From Holothuria scabra (taxonomy: Eukaryota; Echinodermata; Holothuroidea; Aspidochirotida; Holothuriidae), in the NCBI GenBank assembly GCA_037179385.1, contig CM074193.1, positions 2,547,931 to 2,611,930 of the forward strand: a stretch of DNA of 64,000 nucleotides, read 5' to 3'. Both the position numbers and the translations under genes were made by a program. This document shows positions 37,264 through 49,116 of this stretch, piece by piece. Position 1 is the stretch's first letter. Each line of letters starts with the position of its first letter. The notes beneath the pieces are model-generated. The model ran no database searches and had not been told where the DNA came from. It worked only from the letters and a program-made list of their open reading frames with translations.

Positions 37264-39339
37264 ATGTTTATGTTTGCTACGTTGCTAGTTTTCACTACGC
37301 TATTTTTGAACGATAAGAAGGTCTAGAAAGCGCCATTTACAGAGATCTGCGCGAGAAATTTTTTCTCAACTGCACTGAATATGAGAATTTGAAATTCACG
37401 TAGACAAATGAAGACGGTTCAAGGCTGATGGACCCCACTAATGGCTGCCTACAGTCACTAAAACAAGCGTTGACCGGATTCGTCTCTATACTGCAGACGG
37501 AATTCCATGAAACACTTGTTCGTTACTTGTATGAGAAAGTGATCCTGTGTGTTACGGCTCCACCATCGACCATCTTTTCTTGACCTAAAGTTAACTCCCA
37601 GTTTCCTTCCTGGATCACCATACATCGGTCATGTCTGCTGCCATATACACACTCATATCAGTATAAAATGATGTTTTGATGTCCATTACATGATGACGGG
37701 ATACACTTCCAAAATAATTATTACATATATTCGTGACGTGATAGAAAAGGGTCCGGGAAATTTGGCTCCATAATATGACTTTTTTACCAACTGAGAAGTA
37801 GGATTGTTGTACTCACGGCCGCCAAGACGCGTACTATACTGTCGACACACGTAACGTGGACAAATACACGTGGACACTGCCCTTCCCTTATCTTCATTAG
37901 GCATAAGCTACCTGTATACAGTCTGGTCACTGTTTGTTTACACAATTCATCACGCTTCAGTGCCAGCACAACCAGCCTATATGTGTCCAAAGAGATTAGC
38001 CTATTGTCCTGGTCTGCTGAGGCAGCTAGTCTGATTGCAAACTTGGCTTGTACCGAATGAACAGTCTCTGCCTTTATGAATGAGGTTTTCAGTGGGCCTT
38101 TTTTGTTTAGATAGTACTGGACATGGCAGCTACTATTGACAGAAAGCTGATAACAGAAAGTCGGGTTGACCTTGCTGTAACATCACTTTTTTGACAAAAA
38201 GTGGGGTGTCATGTATAAATTGTATAGAGGCAACCTTATGCCTAATGTCCCCCATTATTTTACATACATACATAGGTATGGGTACTGTGCTCAGGAAAAA
38301 AAGCCGTGAGCGGCTCGACTTGAACCAGTTGGTTCGAAACTGGGCGGTGAAACTCCATCTGAATAAGTAATTAAATAACCTATTCTCAGAAAGAAACGCT
38401 TTTTCTAGCCGAAATGCGTCACTTTTGGCCAGGATTACACAGTGTGTCTGTTTCAGCAAAAGTCCAGAACAGGATCGACCTATGATATATATGGCTTGAG
38501 GCCAAGCCTTGTTTTTGAAACCATGTAAGCCCCCTCCCCCTCCCAAGGGGTAGCTCCCTTCGGACTGTGTCTTCGTTTGAATTTGTCGTCTCTTGAAAAT
38601 CCAGTAAATACGTACAAAATGGTTTTTAGCCGAATTGAGTCGACTTTTGTTTGTTCCCTAAGCAAGTATACATGTAAAAACAAATAGCAATGACAAAACC
38701 TGCATTTTCAGGGTTTTAGTTTATCATAAGGGAATTTAATTTACGTCCGCTCCCCGTTTTTGGAATTGAAATGAAGTGGTAAGTAGAAGCTCAGAAAAAA
38801 ATGTGCTTAATGTAATATATAGGCCTATATACACGTATTTTACTGCCTCGGTTCAAAAATAAGACCTGCTTTTAATATTTACTCATATGCTATTGCTGCG
38901 CCGTTGTTAATTTTTTTACTTCCCTCGGGTTCTATGTCGTTCATTTCATGAAAACATGAGGTGGTGGTAATATTCTCACGAAAGTAGTATACTAGCTTCC
39001 CCCAACTCACAGGATATTGATCTGAATCGATAATTGAGAAGCTTATGATTGATAACCTGTCACTTTGGTAAGGCTGAAGGGTCGATGCCCGAAGCCTCCT
39101 ACTTAGTGAAGTCTTTAAAAGAACTTGAGCCTTAACAACTTACCGAACTCGATTCGTGGGTAAGCGTTCGTTTCCTAATGCAGAACTGCTTGCCTAGAGT
39201 TTTTCACTCTTAATATAGTGACAACTCCACGAAAATAATTTTAATTCTTTGCCGGCTGCAATGAAAGCTAATATGCCATCAACTGTTGGATGAAGCGATT
39301 ACGTAAGCTTATTTAGGGAGTAAGTTCGGTGAGCTTACA
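37264..39339. other. intergenic, one short repeat copy
   Basis: Non-coding apart from the family C repeat listed at 38304. No gene recognised. A TAGGCCTA lies near 38820. Confidence 0.5.
38304..38365 (+). repeat. short interspersed repeat (family C), copy 3
   Basis: Contains GGCTCGACTTGAACCAGTTG, then GGTTCGAAACTGGGC and AAACTCCATCTGA. GGTTCGAAAC at 38331-38340 fits a pol III B-box. It matches the copies at 11083, 15855 (reversed) and 43170. Confidence 0.6.
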
Positions 39340-39659
39340 CTCTAAAAAATAAATAGGTTTATTTACTCACAACGTGTTGCTGTGCAGGTGTTACATTTAC
39401 CCTCTAAATTGGGTAATTTTACCCCTCAAAAATGGGTATTTAAACCCGAATGTGGTATATATTTACGCAAATTATCACACAAAAATATAAATTTAGACAA
39501 AAAAAAAGGTGTTTCTGTGATACTTTGTGTAAACGACAAATAAACACCGTTAGTGGTTTTAAATACAATTTTTAGGGGTGCAAATACCCAACTTTAAAAA
39601 GGGTAAATGTAACGCCTGCACAGCAACACGTTTGGGGTAAAAAGACATGTATTTCTTAG
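39340..39659. mobile_element. MITE with CTCTAA termini and ~70-bp inverted ends
   Basis: The left end starts CTCTAAAAAATA and continues with AACGTGTTGCTGTGCAGGTG, TTACATTTACCC and GGGTATTTAAA. The reverse complement of the right end starts CTCTAAGAAATA and carries AACGTGTTGCTGTGCAGGCG, TTACATTTACCC and GGGTATTTGCA. The interior is AT-rich and non-coding. The target duplication is not clear, so the superfamily is unassigned. Confidence 0.88.
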
Positions 39660-40004
39660 AGCTACGTTCACAACATTTGCAGCGGAGGCCGGGTGCAAAC
39701 TACTCTTTTCATACCCTACGGAAACCGATTTGCGGCAAGATAATATCTGCCCTGTTATTAGACAGTGTTACTAAAAAAAGGTGAACCTTTCATAGTATCA
39801 AATTCCGATGAACTGTAAGAATTACCGATATTTGGTCATACAGGGGTAGATCGATGACCCTCAAACGAATGGCAAGTTTATATGTTTTAGCCATCTATAA
39901 TTGAGCTAGTCTCTTAAATCAGAATCTAGCAGATAACTTTCTGTCCAGTCATATTGGTACCATGCAATAAAGTCAAAGGAGTTGGAGCCCTCCCTGCCAG
40001 CACA

Positions 40005-40250
40005 CCTTATATTGGGTCCCAATTGGGGCCAATCAGTTTTGTCAGTAGGCTTTCATTAGGCCCCAATTTGGCTAACTTAGCCCAATTAAACCTCACTGGG
40101 TCCCAATTTGGCCCTATAGAGTTAACAGCACCTCTCCCATCTCTCTGGAAAGCCCAGCTGGGCCCAGTTGGGACCTGATGACAATACCAACCTCATTCCA
40201 AGCCCAATTAAGCCCAAGGTTCCCAACTAAAACCCAGTCGAGGTCCAACG
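40005..40250. repeat. CCCAATT-rich imperfect repeat array
   Basis: Words such as GGGTCCCAATT, GGCCCCAATTTGG, AGCCCAATTAA and CCCAGTTGGGACC occur in both orientations over about 250 bp, giving many short self-complementary stretches. The frame at 39954-40178 translates the array and is not a gene. Confidence 0.65.
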
Positions 40251-40920
40251 GGGCTTGCTTTCTGGGCTCGAAAGGCTCTTTACTCAAGAGAACAAGCTTG
40301 TCTGTAAATTCCCTCCTCTTTGATGTTTTGAAATTCGTCGTCCTTACATGCAATCTGGTGCCACATCTACGCTACTTTGAAGTGAAAGTTGTGTTTCTTA
40401 ACCACGTATTTTAGGATCCTAAAAAAAGGGTTTACGTGAGGAACTTAAGGCCATGGCCCAATGTCCCACCTACTTGTGCGTATGCCAGTTTTGAAAGATC
40501 TATATCAAATTATGAAGCATTAGAGACTAACGATATGCTTAGGCCTACTTACGGTGACGTAGCCAGACACTAACACTCTGACAACGTTTTTGTAAAAGTG
40601 GGACACGTTTGCTTTTCGTGGCGACGATAAAACAAACAAAAGCTCTCAATAACAAATATTTCATTTCAAATTAAATTCTAAATTTTCAGAGGGACAACAG
40701 GACACCAATTATTATACCATCAGTATCCTGTGATTTTCTCCATTTCCCCCCTTGGACGGGGGAGACATGTCCCACCCAAGGGAACAAAAGGATCATGGGG
40801 TAGGATCGTGGGGTATAATTGGGGTGCAAGTACATATTAAGGTTACTGTATTTAAAATATTTTCTATTTATTTTCTTTCAAGTATAGGACATGGTACGTT
40901 ACCGAAGGGTAAACCCTTTT

Positions 40921-40951
40921 ATTTTTTGTTTTGTTTTTTTTGGGGGGGGGG
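40921..40951. repeat. poly-T / poly-G run
   Basis: A T-rich stretch followed by a run of about 10 G. Confidence 0.8.
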
Positions 40952-41467
40952 CAAATTAAGCCAATTTTGCGGAAGACGGATGTCGGATGTGAATCAAAGA
41001 AATAGAAAACGATAAAATGAAATGCAGCTTTTAGACAGCTTTTACCAGAGCTTTACGGAAACAAGTGTACGCGTAGTACACGTAATAGGCGTCTGCATTG
41101 CAGTTTTGATATCGAAAGTGTCGTCTGCTACCCAAAAGTGTGCAGCACATGCACAAAACCTACAGCCCAGGTGTACGCCCACAGTACATCATATCAGTGC
41201 GCAGTGCTCAGGTACGTACGTACGGCCGGTACATGCCGTATCAAAACGACTAAGCTGGAGGGGCCAACACCTAGGCCTACCGCACCGGGAATCAGGAATC
41301 TTCGTATAGCCAGATCAAGCTTCTTTTACAGTCTGTGATCCCTGTTAGGTTGGAATGGCAGCATCATCTTTTATGAAACCGTTGAGTGTGTTTTAGTTGT
41401 AAACGATTGGCTGGTTGTTTTCCCATTTCCTCGTGTGCGCCGCTCAGCGCAGAACCCCTAAAGTTAG

Positions 41468-41518
41468 GCCCAACGTTAGCCTAGCCTAGCCTAGGCCTAG
41501 CCCTAGCCTAGGCTAGGA
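41468..41518. repeat. CCTAG-rich tandem and palindromic tract
   Basis: Tandem GCCTAGCCTAGCCTAGG followed by CCTAGCCCTAGCCTAGGCTAGG. It includes TAGGCCTA and is self-complementary over much of its length. Confidence 0.75.
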
Positions 41519-42795
41519 CAATAGTGTACTGGGCAAATCATGCATGAGTGGACCACTTAACAAACTTCGTAACCATAAAAAATATGAAAACATCTGTAAA
41601 AATCAATGAAACTTGACACTAATATTTTTTAATATGTTTTCCTCTCTGCACTATATTTTGGTGTTGTTTGGATTGAGAAATAGGCCTAGGCATATGTAGA
41701 AAAAGCACCTTGAAATGTAGGTGACAGTACAAGTGGCAATGTTTATGAAGTAGGCCTAGGCCTTATCTTGAATCAATCACTTCATAAAACAGTGAAATGA
41801 AATCCCATAAATTACCACATTTAAGACAAGTTTTTCAATTAATAGTACAAAATAATCTCTTTTCTATCAGAATTCTTATTTAGAACTTCATAAAAGACAT
41901 TCTCATCGTCATTTTAAGTAGTTTTTACAAATTTCTGGTTCATACTTTTGCCAAAACTTGAAAATCTGGCCATCACAAAGATTTCTTCTTTAAATATGAT
42001 GACAAATAACTGGTTTTGAAGTTGTGTGAAGGGTACATACAACACGGTTCTGTTTTTCAGTTTATACTTGTTCCGACGAAATTAATAAATGAAATGAAAT
42101 GAAGTATATGGCAGGTTATTTGAACATTGCAATCACGTTGCACTTATATGCTGCACAGCTCTGGCATATAGAAGGCAATGATCGACTCAGGATAGTGATC
42201 GACTCTTGATAACTCGCTATACTAGGGGCTACAGTTGAGTCAGGCAAAACCTACTTCATCATCATCATCATCATCATCGTCTTGCGCTCGGTAATAGAAT
42301 AGGCTTGCCAAGACCGAAGCCTACATATATAAGTACGAAAAGGTAGGAATCTCATCTGGCTCCAACCAAAGTTTCAAGCTCTAACGTTAGGCTAGTGGCC
42401 TGATGTCATGCACAGACTATAATTTATAAAGCACATCTTGGACAAGGTGCCCTGTCAGGATTCAAATCGCAACCCTGCTATCTGTGAATCACAAGTTCAA
42501 CTTGAACCAGGAGTCCAACAAGCTAAAGGTGTATTATGCCCAAGACTATAGCCCCTAAGCCTGTGGGATGGGGGTGGACTGTCCGTATGTGGTTTCTTAA
42601 TCATAAATATATGTGCTGAGTTATGGTGGTACTCAATGTAGGCAGTTAACTAAAGCTGCCTCCCTAGAGTTTTTTTCCCCAGAATATGAACTTGCTGGAT
42701 AACATGATTTCTACAGCATTGGAATGAAACACCGCAATCAGGCTGCCAGTGCAATAATTGACCTTATTGCTTCCACTCATGCCGGTCCCTACTTC
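41519..42795. other. intergenic, simple repeats
   Basis: No gene. Contains an (ATC)n run at about 42255-42280 and, near 42455-42490, a GGATTCAAATC word that looks like a reversed pol III B-box of another SINE remnant. Confidence 0.5.
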
Positions 42796-42796
42796 A

Positions 42797-42872
42797 CATA
42801 TAGACTGTGTGTTTGGTCTATCGGTAGACCATCTGCCTCCCATGTGGAAGGCTGGGTTCTATTCCCAGGTCG
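42797..42872 (+). repeat. tRNA-derived SINE head
   Basis: GGTCTATCGGTAGACCATCT, then GCCTCCCATGTGGAAGGCTG and GGTTCTATTCCCAGGTCGAG, is arranged like a tRNA, with a D-arm/A-box and a B-box (GGTTCTATTCC). It continues into TCATACCAAAGAC, a tail I associate with widespread marine-animal SINEs. It is not a functional tRNA: no intact acceptor stem is visible. Confidence 0.7.
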
Positions 42873-42942
42873 AGTCATACCAAAGACAGAGAAAGAGCCT
42901 ACTGCTATTGTGCGTGATGTGCCACATAAGCACATTACGTGA

Positions 42943-43135
42943 TATTAGCCTTTAAGGAGATCCGTCAAGTGGCTACCACAGTTTTTAGGGAAAAACTGCA
43001 GTTCCCAATTATAGTACCAACCACTTCTTTTATTACTCCATGGTCATTTTCAAATGCATAAATCGGCATGTAATTAGTACTGAGAACAGTTCCTGACGAA
43101 ATGGTGCTAAGGGTATTTTTTCCGACATGCAATGG
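42943..43135 (-). repeat. interspersed repeat (family D), short copy
   Basis: Reverse-orientation match to both outer parts of 26041-26430: CCTTTAAGGAGATC, TTTTTAGGGAAAAACTG and CCCAATTATAGTACC, then CATGGTCATTTTCAAATGC, TAATTAGTACTGAGAACAGT and TTCCTGACGA. The middle of the longer copy is absent. It directly follows the tRNA-SINE head, so the two may form one composite element. Confidence 0.7.
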
Positions 43136-43169
43136 AGTAGGGAAAACAGGCCACTAAGCCACAACTTGA

Positions 43170-43240
43170 AAAATGTTCATGGCCGGCTCAACTTGAACCA
43201 ATAGGTTGGAAACTGGGCCGTACAACTCCATCTGACTATC
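43170..43240 (+). repeat. short interspersed repeat (family C), copy 4
   Basis: GGCCGGCTCAACTTGAACCA, then GGTTGGAAACTGGGCCGTAC and CTCCATCTGAC, as in the copies at 11083 and 38304. It is preceded by GCCACAACTTG, like the 11083 copy. Confidence 0.6.
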
Positions 43241-46200
43241 TATCTAACTGATGTTGCACAGATCATTGCATTGACACCTTAGAATTTAGATGCACCAAAA
43301 CTTCTGAAGAAATTAGGGTGGTAAAAAGCCAATGTTATTGCTATCACGAGGCTGGCTGCCAGGCCTGCGATCCACCAGTGAACACGAAAAATGCACAACT
43401 TTCAATCCTAAAGACCTAACGTTTTACCCAGGGAAAACCTTGCAGACTTTTTTTAAAATTTTCTGGCAATTTTCACCAGTCAGGGCACTTTCATTCTACA
43501 GTAGTTCTTAAGAGCTTCAGCCACAATGCAGAGTTTCAAACACTTACTGCTTCCACACAGTCAAACAATAAGTTCCTGGAATGCCAGTCAATTTCCCCTG
43601 TTTGCTTATTAAGGCATTATTTTCCATTTTTTATCGCATAAACGTACAGTACAAAGTTATCATTTTTTCAATAATACCATCTTTTTTAAATAATATCAAT
43701 TCCATGGAAAAATGAACATAGTTTGTATTTGGTAAAGATTACAAGGATCTCTTTCTACAAAGTAGAATGATGGTGACAGCTTTCCTTTTTTAAATCATTA
43801 TGTCATTCGGATCCAACCAAATGAGGAACTCTTCTAAGGATTCACTCATCATTCCACTTTATGGAAAAAATTTACATGCATTTGCATATCTGAACCATAT
43901 TCAGTTTTCATTAGGATCAATATTATGTGGAGAAGACAGTGTGAATGAAACAATTGTACTTTTGAACATCAATGAGGTACAAAATATGGAATTTTTAGCG
44001 AGAAAAAAAAGGTTCCACAAAGCCAATAGAGAAATGTGACTGACCTGTCAGGAATCTACAGTATACTTGCCAGTGTGGAAGCGCTGTTGGTGTTTGAAAC
44101 TGTTTCTGAAAAGAGCAGCTAGAACAAAAGTTCCCTGAATAGTGAAAATTACTGCAAAAATCATAAAATACAGCAAGTGAAAGTCTACGAAGTCAGTTAG
44201 TACTCACCTGGGAACTAGAGAGATGCTCAAAACTTTTTTCAGGTAAATACAGTACTGTAGTGACTCTGATGAACTGGACCGCTTAAGCTCAAAAACTGGT
44301 CTGATCCCAGAGAGGTGTCCTATCGTACCTTTCTATATTTATAGTGTTGGCCAGCCTATACTAGTACCAAGTGCCTGTGGTCCCCATAGACACCCGGTCT
44401 CTGCAGTTTGTGGGCCACAGCAGCATAATTAAGGCCTAAAAATTGGGGAAGTACTGTAATGCTAATACTGTAGTTAGTGATGACCTGATGTATTTGGGTT
44501 GAGAGGAAGTAGCATAACCATTCAATGGAGGTGTTCTGGGCCAATGCCCCCTTTAACATGATTTTGCCTATAATGGGTATGTATAGTCAAATACAACAAT
44601 GGAACAGTTACTAAATAGCAGAACTAGAAGAGACCACATATGTACTAGAATGGAATTGAGATGAAAAATTGTTTTTTGAAATATGTGCACCTGTATTTTT
44701 TTCTATAGAGCCTAACTTCCTGAATGTTCAATCCATGTCTAGACAGACGTTGTTGCAGTACTCAGTATTCATAATTATAAGTTCTTTCAGGTTGGAAACC
44801 AGTGCTAAATTCTCAGGAAATAAAGTCTGTACCAGAAAGGCAGTAATTCATTATCTGCGAGGTGTTAGCTCTTGGTGGTGCATTTGTGACACTTTTCATT
44901 GATGATTGATTCTACTGAAAATGTTTCTTGCTATCCAGGACAGGCAGAATTATACTCCATAGGTTTCCATCATGTACCTGCTGTCATTTGCAAACCTGAC
45001 ATTGATTACAGGCACACTAAACTGCAGTAGGTGATAAGTAGGTTGCAAAATAGAGGTGACAGGCATCTTTTTCCAAAACTGTTACCCTTCCCTCCTCCTG
45101 GACATGTAGTTGCCATAACAACTGCAGGAAGAGTTTTCCTAAAGTGTGCAATGTGATATATGCTCTCAATGGTTTTGTACTATTTCTTTCAATTTATTGA
45201 TATTTTTCATAGTAGTGCAGACTGCATGCATGATATCTTGCTTCACAGAGAACAGAAACACAATTGCAAAATTTAATTTCGAAGAAGGATCGGTTTTGCT
45301 TGTGGCAAGTAGAGTAATACTTGGCAGGTGAAGGGTTTGTTGGCCATTACTCTTTGCCAGTGACTCAACCTACATTTACCTCCGTGAATAAATATAGGAA
45401 GAATTTACTTCTGAAGTAAAAATTACTTGCCACTGCTGAGGCTATCCCTGGTTTCACAGTTTGAATGAAGTGAGAAGTCATTTGCCATTGCTACAGTAAA
45501 TTAAATAAAAATGCTAAACTTCCGATACAGTTGAATCTAAAGAGGAACACTTTACAGTTAGAGTTCACAAAGCTGTTCTTAATTGGCAATAATTTGCTTC
45601 TTTAACAGTTACTGCAAATTTGAACTGGTATAGTAAAAGAGTGAGTGGGCATAATGGTTTGAAAACTATGATTGCATGGTAGGCCTACAGTATGTAAATT
45701 GCATTGTGTCAGTAAAGTTTGGATTTTTCTTAATGGTACAACAAGAGTCGCTGTTTCTTTTCCAGCTTTTTAGTTGATAGTATCATAATACAGGCATGTT
45801 GGTAGAGTGGATATGAATCTTTGTTTTGAATGTGAAGGGGCAATCATTTGCTGAGTTTGCCAATATCTACTGTAAATTGCAAATAAGGCTCATTGGATTT
45901 TTATAACTGCAGCCATTCCTAGGAGAAATCCAGTCAAAGAGCAGATACTGTATCTCTTCAAGCAAACAACCCCAAGATCTTTATGCTTCAGAAAGGCCTT
46001 CCATGCACATGTACTGTATCATGTGTTTGGAATAGATTATTTAGTCTTCATACAGTAATAATGCATAATTCCACCGTATTCCAGTAGAATGATACCTCTC
46101 AGAGTGGTACGTGGAAGACATTGTGTTAGTAGCAAACCTAACATTGTGGTTGGCTGTATATTTGTACATGGAAGACAAAGAATCAATGACTTTAAGCCAG

Positions 46201-46634
46201 AAGAAATGATGTCATAAAAAATACCGGGCTTTGTCTCATCTAGCTGTTTTCTATCCTACATTGTGAGATTTCTTACTGTTTTAGTAGTTTTACTATTTCT
46301 TAGAACTTATAGACTTCTGCATTTTGTGCTTCATAAATTTCTGTTCATTCATCCTTGGTCACTATCCCCAACTCCCATTGGTCCATTGCCATTGGGTGAC
46401 CATGCATTATCCTGTGATAACACCAAACTCTGGTATATGAACCAACCATATGAACCAAATGGCTTCCTGATCCTAAAAACATTAAATGACTGCTTGAACT
46501 GTGCATAAAACAGGAAAATGCATTCACAGGTTAATGCTAGGCTGGTGTGTGCATTATCCTAATGCATGGTCCAGCATTGATTAAAATTTAATTATCATCG
46601 TTATTATCATTTATTTCTACTTTCAACTTGGCAG
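43241..46634. other. intergenic sequence upstream of the NR0B exon
   Basis: No gene recognised; in particular I found no nuclear-receptor DNA-binding-domain exon (no paired C-x2-C zinc modules with a CEGC-type helix). One TAGGCCTA lies near 45680. A 5' UTR exon of the NR0B gene may lie here but cannot be placed. Confidence 0.5.
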
Positions 46635-47293
46635 GTAATTTCCAAAATGGAAGAGAGGAAAACTCCTAATTGGGATAAAGGAGATTGCAATTGTCCAGAT
46701 CGCCATAGTAAAGATAGCATCTTATACTCACTGCTCTCAGGAAATACAAATGTAACAACAGAGGGGTCTACCAATGAACAGGAAGACACATCTGGGAACC
46801 TTATACCATGGTTACAAAGTAGCAGCTCTCCACTTTCATCAGTGTGTCACTACACCCCTGCAGCTGTCAAACTGTGCAACCCTAAAGAGACTTGTCAGCA
46901 GGTAGCTCTCCTGCTTCTGAAGACTGTTGAATTTGTAAGGACACTTCCCATTGCCAGCACTTTCCTCTTACAGGACCGTATTGTCTTGTTCCAACACAGT
47001 TGGTCAGAGCTGTTAGCTCTTACCATGGCCCAATACAAATTTGAATTTCAAGTGGAGGAAGCTAAAATTACCCAGCCACCAACTCAGTGTAGTGAAATGG
47101 ACAAAGAGGGCTATGTATCCCAATCCCAACTCTGTCCTCAGGAGTGGCCTTCTAAAGTGCCTGGTTGCAATGAAAGGTATTCCAACTAAATGTGATGTGG
47201 ATACAATGAACACGTTTTTCAGAAAGTGTGACTCCATGATGCTTGATGACAAAGAATTTGCATACCTCAAAGCTACAATATTTTTCAGTTCAG
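46635..47293 (+). CDS. NR0B (DAX1/SHP-like) orphan nuclear receptor, first coding exon
   Basis: An acceptor (CAACTTGGCAG) precedes 46635 and the ATG is at 46647. Residues 25-30 are ILYSLL, the LxxLL-like motif of DAX1/SHP N-termini. VKLCNPKETC and LLKTVEFVRTLP (about 74-101) are ligand-binding-domain helix 3; DRIVLFQHSWSELL with LTMAQYKFEF is the NR signature region; DDKEFAYLKATIFF near the exon end matches the block just before the intron shared by DAX1 and SHP. A donor (CAG|GTAAGT) lies at 47294. NR0B proteins lack a DNA-binding domain and repress other nuclear receptors. The frame shifts by one base between about 47115 and 47140 (the LC..EWPSK frame gives way to VLRSGLLKCLV), so this exon is either misassembled or broken. 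The remaining domain is not found before the gap, so the gene is partial here. Confidence 0.85.
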
Positions 47294-49016
47294 GTAAGTT
47301 CTGTATTTCATAGTACAGTGTTTTGTCTCTAGTAAATAATCAGTTTCTCCCACACTTTAGGTTTCCTCTGGACTTTCCCTTGCCAAGCTCCATGCAGACC
47401 TATAAAAACCCTCATAAGTAATAGAAAAAATGCAGCACTTAAGAAGGGATCCTTGATGACCATTATTACTCAAAAACAAGCTGCTTATATTTTCTTTCTC
47501 CAGTGTTTTCCTTGTGGGTACGGATCTTATTTTATTTGCTGCCCTAGAACAAAATTCAGAGTGCTTTCTCACTTGATCTCAAGTAGGGGATCATACTTGG
47601 ATCTTATTCACTTCTTTTCTTCACCTTTGTAGTGTGAAAGCCATCAGACTAATGATCAGATCTGAAGATTTTGGTCCACCCACAGGGCAGATCAGATTTC
47701 CAAGCGGGTCCAAAAACTGTGTGTGAAAGCTCAGCGGCTGCAGGTCACCTGATATCAAGGTGACTTCTTACCAACAGACTTTGTTTGCTTGATTTATTTC
47801 ATGGATCAAGTGTGAAATCAAAACATTTGATATTGAGGGCAGGATCTGATTGCCCCCTTGAGACCAGCTCTCAAGTCTGAAAGTAGCCTGATAAGTGCTG
47901 TTCATTATGTCACAAATTTGGTGGCAGTGTTGAACCTGTTTGCACAGTCTCCTGCAATGGAAATTAAGAGCACCATGCACCATAGGTTGTGCAGTGGGAT
48001 CAAAGTGAACACTTGGGGAAATGATCATACTGTAAGTCACATTGATTTACCTCATTCCAGTATTAACTAGTAGTGTATGCACAGGGGAAACCTGTAATCA
48101 CCATGTTGAAATATGGTTTTCTTGTAAGTAACAGGTTTCACATGATATGTTGTGTTTGTCATTTCCAAGAATTGTTTGTCTTTTTTGGTGCATGAAATTA
48201 AATAAAGCTACAGTGGATGATATACTGCACGTTTTTGCAGGTAGTGTAGGTCACTATTTATGCTACATTGTGCTAGCAGTGTTGAATTCTTTGAAAAAAG
48301 TTGGAAAAAGTTGCCAGCAGGGAAACATGTCAAGTTAGAGAAATGAAATGGACAGCGCCAAAAAGGTAAAAAAAAAAATCAACATTTAGCTTGAAAAAAG
48401 TGAAAACACCAGTTTCATCTGGCAACCTTGTGCTGAAATCTGAAACAGCCAGGTTAATTACCCCATCAAATTGTAAACTTAACTGAACCTCACTGAACAT
48501 ACTCTACAGTACAGTTGTTGAATTTCTTCATGTTTTTTCTTCTCAACTTGTATTGTTATTATCAAAGATGAAGTTACTGTCTGACAATGGCCTATAATGG
48601 GTTCTTTTGTTCGGAAAGGAATTTTCTCCCCTTTTACAATACTTAGCGATCCCTTTCCTCTGCCTTTTTTTTTTTTTTTTTTGAACATTAACTTCAACAG
48701 TTCTCTCATTCTACAAAAGTCGGACGCATACAGTACTGTTCAATTTTTACATGTACAGCATTGCAGGTTGGTGCAGTGTATTAATTTATTTTTTGTTCAA
48801 TTTCAAAATTGATTTGGACATTATGCTGCGGTACCCTCATATTTTTATTTGTCAAGGTTGGCAGAGTTAAACTCTAGTACATGGCACTTCACGCTAGTGA
48901 TAAATACATTTAAATTGCATGAATTCAGTAAATATATTCAAGTGAGTACAGACTTTAGTATTTGGTTACATGGAGCCTGTGGTGTACTTTTTTGACATCA
49001 TTATACTGTAGCTGCA
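47294..49016. other. sequence between the NR0B exon and the assembly gap
   Basis: Expected to hold the NR0B second exon. At 47361, after CACACTTTAG, one frame reads VSSGLSLAKLHADL, loosely like the start of that exon in DAX1, but it is in the wrong phase and meets stops at once. It is not called as an exon. A T-run lies at 48666-48682. No other gene was seen. Confidence 0.4.
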
Positions 49017-49116
49017 NNNNNNNNNNNNNNNNNNNNNNNNNNNNNNNNNNNNNNNNNNNNNNNNNNNNNNNNNNNNNNNNNNNNNNNNNNNNNNNNNNNN
49101 NNNNNNNNNNNNNNNN
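49017..49116. other. assembly gap of 100 N
   Basis: Exactly 100 N, the usual convention for a gap of unknown size. The sequence to its left is unique in this window; that to its right starts the second copy of the 14.9-kb block. Confidence 1.

Noticed and set aside
42797..42872. Functional tRNA gene
   Set aside because: The B-box is off-consensus (GGTTCTATTCC), no acceptor stem pairs, and the sequence runs into a SINE tail.
47361..47402. Second exon of the NR0B gene
   Set aside because: The peptide resembles the expected start, but the splice phase is wrong and stops follow immediately; too weak to call.
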